From positions 17,643 through 81,642 of the forward strand of contig NYZA01000143.1 of assembly GCA_002686955.1 (NCBI GenBank): DNA of 64,000 bases, written 5' to 3'. Origin of the DNA: Gemmatimonadota bacterium (GTDB lineage: Bacteria; GCA-2686955). Made by a program: the position numbers and the translations under genes. Numbering within the stretch: position 1 is the first letter of the stretch; every line of letters begins with the position of its first letter. Positions 1 through 8,683 of the stretch are shown here, piece by piece. The notes beneath the pieces were generated by a model that was not told where the DNA came from, searched no databases, and worked only from the letters and a program-made list of their open reading frames with translations.

Positions 1-1
1 C

Positions 2-742
2 CGCAGGGTGAATCGTGCCCGTAGCGTTCAGGTGACCTCCGAAGCGAATCTCGATCTCGTCAATCCGAACGACGTCATCGAGAAGCTGGTATCGAGCTAT
101 CTCCCACAACTCGAGAGTCGCCATCCCGGGCTCCGCTACAGCCTCGAGGGTGAGCAGCGAGAGCAGGCGAGAACACTTGCAAGCCTGGGCCGCGGATTCG
201 TCCTCGCGATCGTGATGATCTACGCGCTTCTGGCGATCCCTTTCCGTTCCTATATCCAACCCCTGGTCGTCATGACCGCCATCCCCTTCGGTCTGATGGG
301 CGCGATTTGGGGGCATTGGATCATGAGGAGCGACCTGACTATCCTCTCACTCTTCGGAATGGTGGCGCTCACCGGCGTCGTCGTGAACGACAGCTTGGTG
401 CTCGTCGACTTCATCAATCGAAAACGTCGCACCGGTCTTCCACTCGGCATCGCGATTCGGGACGCGGGCAAGGCGCGTTTCCGCCCGATCGTCCTCACCT
501 CGCTCACGACATTCCTCGGATTGACCCCGATGCTTCTCGAAAGATCGCTCCAGGCCCGATTCCTGATTCCCATGGCCACCTCGCTGGCCTTCGGAGTGCT
601 CTTCGCGACCTTCGTTACGATGATCGTAGTGCCGGTCACCTACCTCATCATCGAAGACATCAAGGGAATGGTTCGGACTTCTCGCGAGTCGGCGACTATG
701 ATCGGCGCCTCGACCGATCTTTCAGGAAAGGGCACGCGGTGA
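2..742 (+). CDS. RND-family efflux transporter, C-terminal part (5' end outside window)
   Basis: This is the last ~245 residues of an AcrB/MexB-type inner-membrane proton antiporter that would export drugs, metals or lipids through a tripartite pump. The frame is open to the left edge, so the start lies outside. Visible are a short periplasmic piece followed by the last cluster of membrane helices. The family motif GVVVNDSLVLVDFINR lies in the helix hairpin, followed by the conserved loop that leads into RFRPIVLTSLTTFLGLTPML. A hydrophilic tail of about 25 residues ends the protein. The substrate cannot be told from this part. The stop codon overlaps the GTG start of the next gene (GTGA), so the two are probably translated together. 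Confidence 0.9.
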   Translation, partial: RRVNRARSVQVTSEANLDLVNPNDVIEKLVSSYLPQLESRHPGLRYSLEGEQREQARTLASLGRGFVLAIVMIYALLAIPFRSYIQPLVVMTAIPFGLMGAIWGHWIMRSDLTILSLFGMVALTGVVVNDSLVLVDFINRKRRTGLPLGIAIRDAGKARFRPIVLTSLTTFLGLTPMLLERSLQARFLIPMATSLAFGVLFATFVTMIVVPVTYLIIEDIKGMVRTSRESATMIGASTDLSGKGTR

Positions 743-1638
743 CGAGATCCAAACTTCGATCGGCGATGGTCGTGGGCGCCAGCGGCTATGTTGGTCGCAA
801 TCTGACCCCCGCGATCGCCGCGGCGGGCTATCGAGTGCTGGGCACCGGGCTGAGGAACCTCGACTCGATCCCGCGCGGCCGGAGGATCAAGACTCGGGAG
901 CTGGATGTGCGTGACCGATCGGCGGTTCAGGCCCTGGTCGAAGAGGTGCGACCCGAGATCCTGGTGGACTGCACAACGGTCAGCGATCCGGCTCAGCTGG
1001 CCGCGGTGATCGTCGACGGATCGCGCAACCTCGCGACGGCGTCGGCCTCCGTAGGGGCGATCCATATCCTTCTGTCGACCGACAACGTTTTCGACGGGGC
1101 GAGCGGGTGGTACGCCGAGGAGGACCCGGTCTGCCCGGCCAACCCCTACGGCCGGGCGAAGGCGGCCGCGGAAGAGATCGTGATGCGCCTCTCGACCCGG
1201 CCCGTCATCGTGCGCACTTCCTTGGTCAGCGGCCTCGACCCCCTTGATCCTCGTTCTCAGTGGGTGGCGAACGCCTTGCACCAGGGAACTCCGGTATCCC
1301 TCTTCACCGACGAGCTTCGATGCCCCATCTGGATCGACGATCTGGTGGCATCGGTCGTCGAGCTTCTCGACGGCCGCCATCTCGGAGTCCTGCACGTCGT
1401 GGGTCCGGAGAGGCTTTCGCGATACGAAATCGGCGCGCTGATCGCGGAGTGGCTCGATCTTCCCAAAGAAGCGCTGGTGCCCTCGCTGGCCAGTCGGTCC
1501 AGCATGGCTCGCACCCTCGATGGCTCGATGGCGACGGGACGGGCGCGGTCGGTCCTGACGACAGATCCTCGCGGTTTCGAATCGCGCATCCTCGCATTGA
1601 TCGAGGAGCGCGGAGGGGAAGAAGAGGAGAGCGAGTGA
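739..1638 (+). CDS. RmlD-like NAD(P)-dependent sugar nucleotide reductase/epimerase
   Basis: A 299-residue short-chain-dehydrogenase-fold protein of the extended type. The N-terminus has the Rossmann nucleotide-binding motif GASGYVGRNL. Later come a substrate/active-site stretch with Ser-Thr-Asp-Asn (LLSTDNVFDG) and a YGRAKAAAEE helix carrying the Tyr-x3-Lys pair, the arrangement seen in dTDP-4-dehydrorhamnose reductase (RmlD). The C-terminal lobe ends in a short acidic tail. I chose the GTG that overlaps the stop of the efflux gene by four bases, because the Rossmann motif begins a dozen residues later; the open frame upstream of it is only an antisense-like shadow of the efflux gene. The exact substrate is unknown; rhamnose synthesis is possible, but no rmlABC genes are nearby. 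Confidence 0.8.
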   Translation: MTRSKLRSAMVVGASGYVGRNLTPAIAAAGYRVLGTGLRNLDSIPRGRRIKTRELDVRDRSAVQALVEEVRPEILVDCTTVSDPAQLAAVIVDGSRNLATASASVGAIHILLSTDNVFDGASGWYAEEDPVCPANPYGRAKAAAEEIVMRLSTRPVIVRTSLVSGLDPLDPRSQWVANALHQGTPVSLFTDELRCPIWIDDLVASVVELLDGRHLGVLHVVGPERLSRYEIGALIAEWLDLPKEALVPSLASRSSMARTLDGSMATGRARSVLTTDPRGFESRILALIEERGGEEEESE

Positions 1639-1645
1639 AGAGAGT

Positions 1646-3460
1646 CTAGTCCGCGTACCCGAGAGCTTTCAGCTCTTCGCGCAACCGAGGATTGGGATCG
1701 GGGGGACGGGGTGGGGTCCACCGAAGCTGCTCGAAGCGCGTCATGAGCGACCGATGGACCTTGGGATTGGACAGGAGCCCGCTCCTGACATCGGTGCGGT
1801 CATCGCCGGCGGGGGCGAGAACATTTGCTCCGGTCCGAGGATCTAACGTGAGGGTCCAACCGTCCGAACGGGTCGCGCAAATGGCGGGGTTCCGATCTCC
1901 GAGACGCGGCGAGCCGAGCGCCGGTGCTTCCGACCAGACGAGACGCGGGGAGCGATTGGAGGACCGATCCGCGAGCAGCGATCGCCCGTCGAGATCCACC
2001 ATGCCGATCGCATCGCCCTCGACTCCGAAGATATCGAGCAGAGTCGGCGCCAGATCGGCCAATGACACCAAGTTCCGGGCAACACCGGGCGCTTCCTCAC
2101 CCCCCACGCGAACCGGAGCACCCACCGGCGGCTTGATGATCAGCGGTACCCGCAGCACCTCCCGGCGCAGCGACTTGCCGTGCTGAAAGACCCCATCTCT
2201 CCCAAACTGTTCGCCGTGGTCCGCCGCGATGATGATCCAGCTTCGTTCCCACAGCCCCCGCGCCTCCAGCGCCCGCCAGAGGAGGCCGATCTGCGCGTCG
2301 AGCCAGGCCACTTCGCCCCGATACCGCGCCCGAAGAGCGTTCGCGATCTCCGCCGAAGGCTCGGAGCCCGCGGCGGCGAGCCCTTCCAGCTCCGCGAGCG
2401 TGCCCTCTAGCGCGAAGGGCGGTGCGTCGAAGAGAGAGCGGTACGGCTCGGGTGCGTCATAGGGCGCGTGCGGTGCGTCATCGTAGTAGTGGATCCAGAG
2501 CAGGAAGGGATCCTCGGCGGGCGCATCGAGAAGGAGCCAGCGGCGCGCGGCGAGCGTGGTCGGCACCGAGGAATCCGCCGTATCGAACCAGGCGCCGACA
2601 GTCTGCCACCGAGCGAGAAGCTGGCGCAGGGGCGGAAGATCCCAAACCGAGAGCTCGCGATGGAGTCGGCGCCGAAACCCCCGGTCGAGACCGATCGCGT
2701 CGGCGAGATCGAGGTCGGTGGCCGATACCATCCGAAGATCCCGCGCGCTCAAGGCATCCCCCACCCGAACCAGGCCGGGATCGAGCGCATGGAGATTCGA
2801 TCGCACTCCATGCCGGTGCACCCAGCGACCGGTCATCATCGACGTGAGACTTGGGATCGTAAAGGGCGCGGTGGCGACCGCGTTGTCGAAGCGGATCGAT
2901 TGGCGAGCAAGCCGATCGATGCGCTCCGTGTGAGCGTCCGCGGCTCCGTACGCACCGAGAACATCGGCCCTCAGCGTGTCGATGGTGAGCAAGACGACGC
3001 GCGGGGCGTCGCCGCGGGCGGCTGGAGCCGGTAGCGGCCAAGGGACCGCGATCGCGCCGACCACCAGCGCACCCGCCCACGCCGCTCGACCGCCGCGCAC
3101 CGCCCCCCAGTGAACGATCGGCACCAGCGCAAGTCCCACCGCGCTGATCGGCAACTCCAAGCCGGTATCTCGGCGGACCAACGCCGTCCACAGAATCAGG
3201 ACCCCCACCCGCAAGACCGCCGACGCAATGAGGGAAGCCGGGGCTGGCGATTCTCGTCGTCCCCCCGAGGACAAATGCGTCATGCAGCCGAAGGCGGCAC
3301 CCGCCAGTGCGTACGACGCGCCCGACGCAACGATGAACTCCCAGCGCGCCACCGGCAAGAGGAGCCCCAGCCGAAGAAGCCGCACGCTCTCGACCAGGCC
3401 GAGCCCCCCCCAGATCGCGCCGTCCACCAGAGCGGCCCTGCGGCACCCGCGGATCGCCAC
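1646..3460 (-). CDS. Membrane-anchored sulfatase/alkaline-phosphatase-fold protein
   Basis: A 604-residue protein. About the first 140 residues are hydrophobic membrane segments, followed by an extracytoplasmic domain of the sulfatase/phosphotransferase superfamily. Metal-ligand motifs are visible: LLTIDTLRADVLGAYG near the start of the domain and IIAADHGEQFGRDG later. The nucleophile position reads PFTIPSLTSMMTG: a Thr stands where sulfatases have Cys or Ser (CxPSR), and the Arg is missing. That resembles lipoteichoic-acid-synthase and phosphoethanolamine-transferase relatives more than true sulfatases, so an envelope-modifying transferase is my preferred guess. It lies 15 bases after the M14 gene in a leftward run, and converges closely on the RmlD-like gene. 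Confidence 0.8.
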   Translation of the reverse strand: MAIRGCRRAALVDGAIWGGLGLVESVRLLRLGLLLPVARWEFIVASGASYALAGAAFGCMTHLSSGGRRESPAPASLIASAVLRVGVLILWTALVRRDTGLELPISAVGLALVPIVHWGAVRGGRAAWAGALVVGAIAVPWPLPAPAARGDAPRVVLLTIDTLRADVLGAYGAADAHTERIDRLARQSIRFDNAVATAPFTIPSLTSMMTGRWVHRHGVRSNLHALDPGLVRVGDALSARDLRMVSATDLDLADAIGLDRGFRRRLHRELSVWDLPPLRQLLARWQTVGAWFDTADSSVPTTLAARRWLLLDAPAEDPFLLWIHYYDDAPHAPYDAPEPYRSLFDAPPFALEGTLAELEGLAAAGSEPSAEIANALRARYRGEVAWLDAQIGLLWRALEARGLWERSWIIIAADHGEQFGRDGVFQHGKSLRREVLRVPLIIKPPVGAPVRVGGEEAPGVARNLVSLADLAPTLLDIFGVEGDAIGMVDLDGRSLLADRSSNRSPRLVWSEAPALGSPRLGDRNPAICATRSDGWTLTLDPRTGANVLAPAGDDRTDVRSGLLSNPKVHRSLMTRFEQLRWTPPRPPDPNPRLREELKALGYAD

Positions 3461-3475
3461 CTTCGTGACAGGCTC

Positions 3476-4657
3476 CTATCTCAGATCGTGGGCACGCCGC
3501 TCCACCACCAACATCCGGCCTTCCGCCCGCTGCTTTCGATACCCCAAGAGGTGGAAGAGATCGTAGACGTACCAGCGCGCCACCGACGGATTGACGCGCA
3601 GCCAGTTCCGATGGGCGGGGTGCCGATCCACGCCCGGGAACCAATGGACGATGTTCGAGACCCGCAAGCGCCGGAGGATCCGCGAGATCCCTAGCCAGAA
3701 GGGCTCGACTTCACGCGCAAGGAAGAAACCGTCGTTTCCAACGGCCTGATAGAGGGGCAGCAAGACGCGGCATGGCTTGGGTGCCATGATCTGCCCGGAG
3801 CGATCGGTGGCCAGATGCTCCCCGGCCTCGATCCTCTGGAAGTTGCGGAACCCGGGCTCCATCTTGAATTCGTCCTCCGACTGGATCGGATGGCGGCTGG
3901 TGAGCTCCAACACCGGCGGAACGTGGGCGCTCGCGGCGGCGAGCTTTTCGCGTAGTACGGCCACATCGTCCACCGCCCCTTCCGCAATGCAACCCGCGGT
4001 CTCGAGCGCGATCCAGATGGTCGCCGCCAGATGATCGACCGACGAATCGGCGTCGTGCTGCCCCCCCTCGACCGCGATCGAGATATGTCCTTCTCGCGTC
4101 ATCAGCTCGGAAAGCGCGCCGTCGATCGTCTCTTCGAGCCCCAATATGATCGGAGCGGGGAAATGGAAGGCGAACTCTCGATTGCGCAAGGTGTCGGCGA
4201 AGCAGATGAAGGGTTCGCCGGGAGCCGAGCTGGTGTGCAAATCGAGAAAGACCACGGGTCCGCGCGCCTGGGCGACGGCATCGTCGAGACTGGCGAGAAG
4301 GGCGAGCTGCTCGCGTTCTTCGGGGTCGTCGTGTGCGGTCCGGCGATCTCGCCGCATCGTCCGAACCCCTTCTTCCGTCCACAGCCTGTTGAGATCGGTG
4401 CGCAGATAGCGCTCCCCGGCCTCGATCGCCGCCAGGTTTCCGGCGAATCCGATCAGATCTCCCTTGAATTCGACACCATCGGAGCGGAGCCGCCGCACCA
4501 CCCGATCGATCGCTCGGATCCCCGCCGATTCGTTTCCGTGCAATCCGCCGACGACGATGACGCAGGGGCCCGCCGCGCCCGAAAAACGCCCGACGAGCCT
4601 CGCGATGGTCATCTCCGCGCTCTCCTCGGCGCCAGCTTCGAATCGATCCCGCATCAT
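3476..4657 (-). CDS. M14 (AspA/AstE-type) succinylglutamate desuccinylase/aspartoacylase-family protein
   Basis: A 393-residue zinc carboxypeptidase-fold amidohydrolase. The zinc motif GGLHGNES (His and Glu ligands), a downstream DLNR, and FLDLHTSS containing the third zinc His are all present; the second half is the beta-domain typical of aspartoacylase relatives. Family members remove acyl groups from amino acids (N-acetylaspartate, N-succinylglutamate). The gene begins six bases after the stop of the GCS2-CBS gene, so the two are surely co-transcribed and may act on related gamma-glutamyl or acylated amino acids; that link is inference. A second in-frame ATG at 4612, preceded by GAGGAG, is an equally plausible start and would remove 15 residues. 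No ast operon genes are nearby, so a role in arginine breakdown is not supported. Confidence 0.8.
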   Translation of the reverse strand: MMRDRFEAGAEESAEMTIARLVGRFSGAAGPCVIVVGGLHGNESAGIRAIDRVVRRLRSDGVEFKGDLIGFAGNLAAIEAGERYLRTDLNRLWTEEGVRTMRRDRRTAHDDPEEREQLALLASLDDAVAQARGPVVFLDLHTSSAPGEPFICFADTLRNREFAFHFPAPIILGLEETIDGALSELMTREGHISIAVEGGQHDADSSVDHLAATIWIALETAGCIAEGAVDDVAVLREKLAAASAHVPPVLELTSRHPIQSEDEFKMEPGFRNFQRIEAGEHLATDRSGQIMAPKPCRVLLPLYQAVGNDGFFLAREVEPFWLGISRILRRLRVSNIVHWFPGVDRHPAHRNWLRVNPSVARWYVYDLFHLLGYRKQRAEGRMLVVERRAHDLR

Positions 4658-4663
4658 CCGCTT

Positions 4664-6580
4664 TCAGCTCCGGAGCTGCTCCTCCAGAAGCACGCCCGCG
4701 ATCGTCATGAAGTCCTTCTCCGTGACCAGGCCCACGAGGCGCTCGTTCTCGACCACGGGCAGACAGCCGACCCGGTGCTGCTTCATCAGCGCGATCGCCT
4801 CGAGTGTCGGCGTGCTCGGCGGCACCGACATCGGGTGCATCTGCATGATCTCGGAAACCGGCACCGTCTTCGTATGGGCCTCGGCTAGGTTGCGCACCAG
4901 GAAGCGCAACAGAGATCGGTAGGTGACCAGGCCAACCAGGCGGTTCTCGTTGTCCTCGACCGGAACGAAACGGATGTGCTGCCAGTCCATGAGGTTGACG
5001 ACCAGATCGACGAGGTCGCCTTCGTTCACCGTGTAGAGGTCCGTGGACATGTACTGCTCGACCCGGGCGTAGTTCGATCTCCAGTCGCCGGCGTCGTCGA
5101 TCGTGGCGAGACTCCACTCGTGAACCGGCTTGAGGCTCAGCTCTCGGGTGACGCAGCAGGCGGTGAGGGCGCTCAGCCGTTCGGCCTTCGTGCCCTTGCC
5201 CTTCATATCGGCATGGGACTGGATCACCCAGCAGGCACCCGTTTGACCGCTCGTGACTCGCGCCTCGATCACACCAAGGTAACGCTCGATGTCGTCCGCG
5301 TTGATGCCCGCGGTGGCGAGCCCCTCGCGCGCCATCGGGAGAAGCCGTTCCAAAACCAGCGTCAAGACTGGCTCCGGACTGCTCTTGTGAATCCACGATA
5401 GTTGCGCGCCCAATCCGAATCGGGCCGCCGCCAAGAAGTTCGCACGCGTGTCATCGAAATCCATGACGCGCGTGATGTCGGCGTACTCCTCGGTCATCCC
5501 GGCCAGGAGCCCGAACCAGAATGCCGCATTCGCGACCTCGTCCACCGGTGTCGGTCCGGAGGGGATGTATCGGTTCTCGATTCGAAGATGTGGCTTGCCT
5601 TCGGAGATGCCGTAGCAGACGCGGTTCCAGCGGTATACGGTGCCGTTGTGGAAGCAAAGGGCGCGAAGCTGAGGCACACGACCGGCGGCGAGCTCCGCCA
5701 GCGCATCCTCCTCTTCCGCCGCGGCCATGAGCACGCGAAAACGGGCGATGTCCTCCTGGAAGATCTCCAGAACGGAGTCGTCCACCCACTTCGTCCCGAA
5801 ACTGACTCGCGGCTGCACCGAGCGCTGGTGCGAACGGATGTTGCGGGTATCGATCGATTGCTCGAAAAGCGCGATTCGGGTCTCCCGCCACAGCCGTTTG
5901 CCGAAGAGAAGCGGAGAGTTGCAGCAGATCGCCAGCAGCGGAGCGGCCGCGGCCTGCGCCATATTGTAGAGGCGGGCGAACTCGTTCGGTCCCACCTGGA
6001 AGTGGGTCTGAAAACTGGTGTTGCACGCCTCCAACATCACGGTGGCGTGGCTGATCAGAAGCTCGTCTACACCCTTGATCCGGAATTCGTAGTCTTTTCC
6101 GCGCAACGCGGTGAGCGACTCGTTCAGAGCCAAGTAGCGTGGGTTCTCGGTCATGTTCTCGAGACCGAGATGGGGGACGTCGAGCGTCGGCAGGATGCCG
6201 GTCATCACAACATCACCCCCCAGATCCCTCGCGGCCCCGCGGATCTTGCCCACGTACTCGGTGACCTGACGCTCGAGCGTACTCAGACAGGTGCCACCGA
6301 AGGTCAGAGGCGGCAGATTGAACTCGATGTTGAACTTCGCGAGCTCGGTAACGACGGCCGGGTCCTCAATACGTTCCAAAACCTGCTGGACCATCGGCGC
6401 CGGGCGCCAGTCGCGGTCGACCAGGAAGAGCTCCTGCTCGACACCGATTCGCCTCACACCGGTCTCGAACGAGCCATCGATCAACATCCGTTCGAGCGCC
6501 CGCACATCGCTCAGGAGCTGCTTCATGAAGGTGCGGAGCTCCGAGGCTTCAAAACGGGCGGTCTGGGGGTGGTCACCCAT
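4664..6580 (-). CDS. Glutamate-cysteine ligase family 2 (GCS2) protein fused to a CBS-domain pair
   Basis: A 638-residue protein in two parts. Residues ~20-470 match the GCS2 family (YbdK/EgtA-like carboxylate-amine ligases): GVEQELFLVD near the start, FNIEFNLPP, THFQVGP, and later HLRIENRYIPSGPT. These enzymes join the gamma-carboxyl of glutamate to an amine using ATP. Residues ~500-638 hold two CBS motifs (an MSTDLYTVNEGD...FVPVEDNE repeat and a ...CLPVVENERLVGLVTEKDF repeat), which usually bind adenine nucleotides and regulate the attached enzyme. I chose the ATG at 6580 because GAGGAG lies just upstream and homology begins soon after; the frame stays open further upstream into the divergent operon's leader but shows no family resemblance. 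Its amine substrate is unknown. Confidence 0.85.
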   Translation of the reverse strand: MGDHPQTARFEASELRTFMKQLLSDVRALERMLIDGSFETGVRRIGVEQELFLVDRDWRPAPMVQQVLERIEDPAVVTELAKFNIEFNLPPLTFGGTCLSTLERQVTEYVGKIRGAARDLGGDVVMTGILPTLDVPHLGLENMTENPRYLALNESLTALRGKDYEFRIKGVDELLISHATVMLEACNTSFQTHFQVGPNEFARLYNMAQAAAAPLLAICCNSPLLFGKRLWRETRIALFEQSIDTRNIRSHQRSVQPRVSFGTKWVDDSVLEIFQEDIARFRVLMAAAEEEDALAELAAGRVPQLRALCFHNGTVYRWNRVCYGISEGKPHLRIENRYIPSGPTPVDEVANAAFWFGLLAGMTEEYADITRVMDFDDTRANFLAAARFGLGAQLSWIHKSSPEPVLTLVLERLLPMAREGLATAGINADDIERYLGVIEARVTSGQTGACWVIQSHADMKGKGTKAERLSALTACCVTRELSLKPVHEWSLATIDDAGDWRSNYARVEQYMSTDLYTVNEGDLVDLVVNLMDWQHIRFVPVEDNENRLVGLVTYRSLLRFLVRNLAEAHTKTVPVSEIMQMHPMSVPPSTPTLEAIALMKQHRVGCLPVVENERLVGLVTEKDFMTIAGVLLEEQLRS

Positions 6581-6769
6581 GCGGACTCCTCGGCGAGAGA
6601 CGCGTTGGGACGGAACTGCGATTGCGGGCCACTTGTGAAGTCTATCCGAATCGGGGCGCGGAGGATGGACCCTATGATGGGACGCAACCCGAGCTCGATG
6701 ACGGGATCGGATCGGAAGCGCTACTCTCTTCATGCGCGCCGACCGATCCGCCTCATGAGAAAGAGCAGC
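6581..6769. promoter_or_regulatory. Divergent intergenic region between the GCS2-CBS gene and the isoprenoid operon
   Basis: About 190 bases separate two divergent transcription units, so promoters for both should lie here. I see a good ribosome site (GAGGAG) for the leftward gene. For the rightward gene the purine run GAGAAAGAG before the ATG at 6770 could serve. No convincing -35/-10 pair, sigma-54 site or riboswitch-like fold was recognised. Confidence 0.4.
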
Positions 6770-7348
6770 ATGACCCGAGCGAAATCAACCCGACCCAGAA
6801 TCGCGGTCGGCCTCTGCGGAGCTTCAGGCGCCCAGTACGGAGTCGAGCTTCTGCGGGCGCTCGCCGAGCGCGAGGTCGAGACCCATCTGATCGTGAGCCG
6901 GTGGGCCGATGCGGTTATGCGGACCGAAACCGACACCACCCTCGCCGAGCTGGAAGATCTGGCGGAGGTGACCCACGACAATCACGACATGGCGGCTTCG
7001 CTTTCCAGCTCGAGCTTCCTCGTCGATGGAATGGTCATCATTCCGGCCTCGGTGAAGACGGTCGCCGAAATCGCCGGTGGTTCGGCCGGCACTCTGATCG
7101 CGCGGGCCGCAGACAACATGTTGAAAACCCGCCGCAGGCTCATAGTTTGCATACGAGAAACCCCGATCAGTCTTCCTTGTATCGAAAACTTGCGCACCAT
7201 CATGCTCGCCGGAGGCATCGTTGCTCCGCTCAGCCCGGGTTTCTACCATCGGCCGGCCGACCTCAGCGATCTCTACGCATTCATGGTTGGCAAAGTGCTC
7301 GATATGCTCTACATCGAGAACAGCCAGTTCCGCCGGTGGGGCGAGTAG
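6770..7348 (+). CDS. ubiX: Flavin prenyltransferase UbiX
   Basis: A 192-residue flavoprotein of the UbiX/Pad1 family. It transfers a dimethylallyl group from dimethylallyl phosphate to reduced FMN, making prenyl-FMN, the cofactor that UbiD-type decarboxylases need. Diagnostic pieces are the N-terminal GLCGASGAQYG, the middle PASVKTVAEIAGG, the phosphate-binding ADNMLKTRRRLIVCIRETP, and the C-terminal SPGFYHRP; length matches the family. I take ATG 6770 because a purine-rich GAGAAAGAG lies upstream; ATG 6755, five codons earlier, is the alternative. A ubiD-family gene follows 18 bases later, and the three genes after that are isoprenoid enzymes, so this UbiX most likely serves the anhydromevalonate phosphate decarboxylase rather than quinone synthesis. 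Confidence 0.93.
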   Translation: MTRAKSTRPRIAVGLCGASGAQYGVELLRALAEREVETHLIVSRWADAVMRTETDTTLAELEDLAEVTHDNHDMAASLSSSSFLVDGMVIIPASVKTVAEIAGGSAGTLIARAADNMLKTRRRLIVCIRETPISLPCIENLRTIMLAGGIVAPLSPGFYHRPADLSDLYAFMVGKVLDMLYIENSQFRRWGE

Positions 7349-7366
7349 GTCGGAGGGGAATCACAG

Positions 7367-8683
7367 GTGTCGCTCAGGTCATATCTCGATGAACTGGAAC
7401 GTCTCAACGAGACCGAGGTTGTGACGACTATCGCCGACACTCGATTCGAGATCGCCGGAGTGTTGAAAGCGCTGGAGAACCGACCCGTACACTTCAGAAA
7501 TGTACCGGGTTGTGAATTCAGTGTCGCCGGTAACCTACTGGCCTCCAAGGAAGGGATCGCCCGGCACTTTGGAATCGAAGTCGATCGACTGATACAGTGG
7601 ATCGCCAAGGGAATCGACCAGCCCTCTCCCCCTCGGCGGGTTCGAAGCGCCCCTTGCCAAGAGGTCGAAATGAACGAGATCGACCTCGATCGGCTCCCGA
7701 TCCTTCTTCATGGCCACGACGACGGTGGTCGCTACATCACGTCCGGTGTATGTGTCGCTCGCCACCCCGACCTCGGCCAGAATCTCGACTTCCACCGCGC
7801 GATGCAGATCGGAAAGGATCGGCTGGCGCTGCGGATCGTGCGGCATCGGGACTTCGATCGTTTTCTCCGTGATCAGCAAGAGATGGATGTGGCCATCTGC
7901 ATCGGCAACGGACCGAATGTGCTTCTCGCGGCGGCCACGAGTGTCGCTGGCGGCGGAGATGAGCTCGAGATCGCCAATACGCTCGAAGCGCTCGACGTGA
8001 CGCGCGCCAAGAGCGCCGACCTGTGGATCCCCGCCGATTGCGAGATCGTTTTGGAAGGCAAGGTGCGCCTCGACGACCGCGCATCGGAGGGACCCTTCGT
8101 CGATCTGACCGAGACGCTCGATGTCGTGCGCACCGAGCCGGTGATGACCGTCACGAGGATCACGCACCGTCGCGACGCGATCTGGCAGGCTCTGCTGCCC
8201 GGAGGGCTGGAGCACAAGCTTCTGATGGGCATGCCGAGAGAGCCGACCATCTACAGGAATGTGCGAGAAGCCGGTGTCAATTGTCGCGATGTGAGCATCA
8301 CTCCAGGTGGCTGTTCCTGGCTGCATGCGATCATCAAGATTCGCAAGACCGGCGACGATGATGTCGCAAAAGCCCTCGATGCCGCGTTCGCGGGGCACCG
8401 CAGCTTGAAACACGCCTTCGTAGTCGACGAAGACATCGATATTCTCGATCCCATTGCCGTCGAATGGGCTTTCGCAACCCGGTTTCAGTTCGATCGGGAC
8501 GTGTATCCACGAGAGATCGAAGCGGGATCCAGCCTCGATCCTTCGGCGGAGCCGGGTACGAAACGCACGGCGAAAGTGGGTTTCGATCTCACCGTCCCCT
8601 CCGGGACCGAAAGCGCACGCGAGAAGTTCGAGCATGCGCGCTTCCCCAGGGTTGATCTCAAGCGCTTCTTGGACAGGCAATGA
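7367..8683 (+). CDS. UbiD-family decarboxylase, probable trans-anhydromevalonate 5-phosphate decarboxylase
   Basis: A 438-residue UbiD-family enzyme. Family features seen: GRYITSGVCVARHP with NLDFHRAMQIG after it (prenyl-FMN/metal region), the glycine-rich GNGPNVLLAAATS, the acidic catalytic region DCEIVLEGKV followed by SEGPFVDLTE, and the late VVDEDIDILDPIAVEWA block. Members decarboxylate alpha,beta-unsaturated acids using prenyl-FMN. In archaea the homologous enzyme converts trans-anhydromevalonate 5-phosphate to isopentenyl phosphate. That specific role is inferred from context: ubiX lies directly upstream, both aconitase-X subunits and isopentenyl phosphate kinase directly downstream. 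The GTG start is supported by GGAGGGGAA six bases before it. Its stop overlaps the next ATG (ATGA). A generic aromatic-acid or polyprenyl-hydroxybenzoate decarboxylase is the alternative, but no ubiquinone genes are near. Confidence 0.88.
   Translation: MSLRSYLDELERLNETEVVTTIADTRFEIAGVLKALENRPVHFRNVPGCEFSVAGNLLASKEGIARHFGIEVDRLIQWIAKGIDQPSPPRRVRSAPCQEVEMNEIDLDRLPILLHGHDDGGRYITSGVCVARHPDLGQNLDFHRAMQIGKDRLALRIVRHRDFDRFLRDQQEMDVAICIGNGPNVLLAAATSVAGGGDELEIANTLEALDVTRAKSADLWIPADCEIVLEGKVRLDDRASEGPFVDLTETLDVVRTEPVMTVTRITHRRDAIWQALLPGGLEHKLLMGMPREPTIYRNVREAGVNCRDVSITPGGCSWLHAIIKIRKTGDDDVAKALDAAFAGHRSLKHAFVVDEDIDILDPIAVEWAFATRFQFDRDVYPREIEAGSSLDPSAEPGTKRTAKVGFDLTVPSGTESAREKFEHARFPRVDLKRFLDRQ

Noticed and set aside
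3711-5396. A 561-codon open frame on the minus strand across the M14 and GCS2 genes
   Set aside because: Arg/Gly/Ala-rich translation without domain pattern, in a shifted frame over two clear genes: a high-GC shadow.
5402-6754. Long upstream extension of the ubiX frame over the GCS2 gene
   Set aside because: Antisense to a clear coding region; UbiX homology begins only at ~6790 and a ribosome site exists at 6770.
7367-8683. Ubiquinone/menaquinone-type UbiD
   Set aside because: No quinone genes nearby and the operon consists of isoprenoid enzymes; remains a fallback only.
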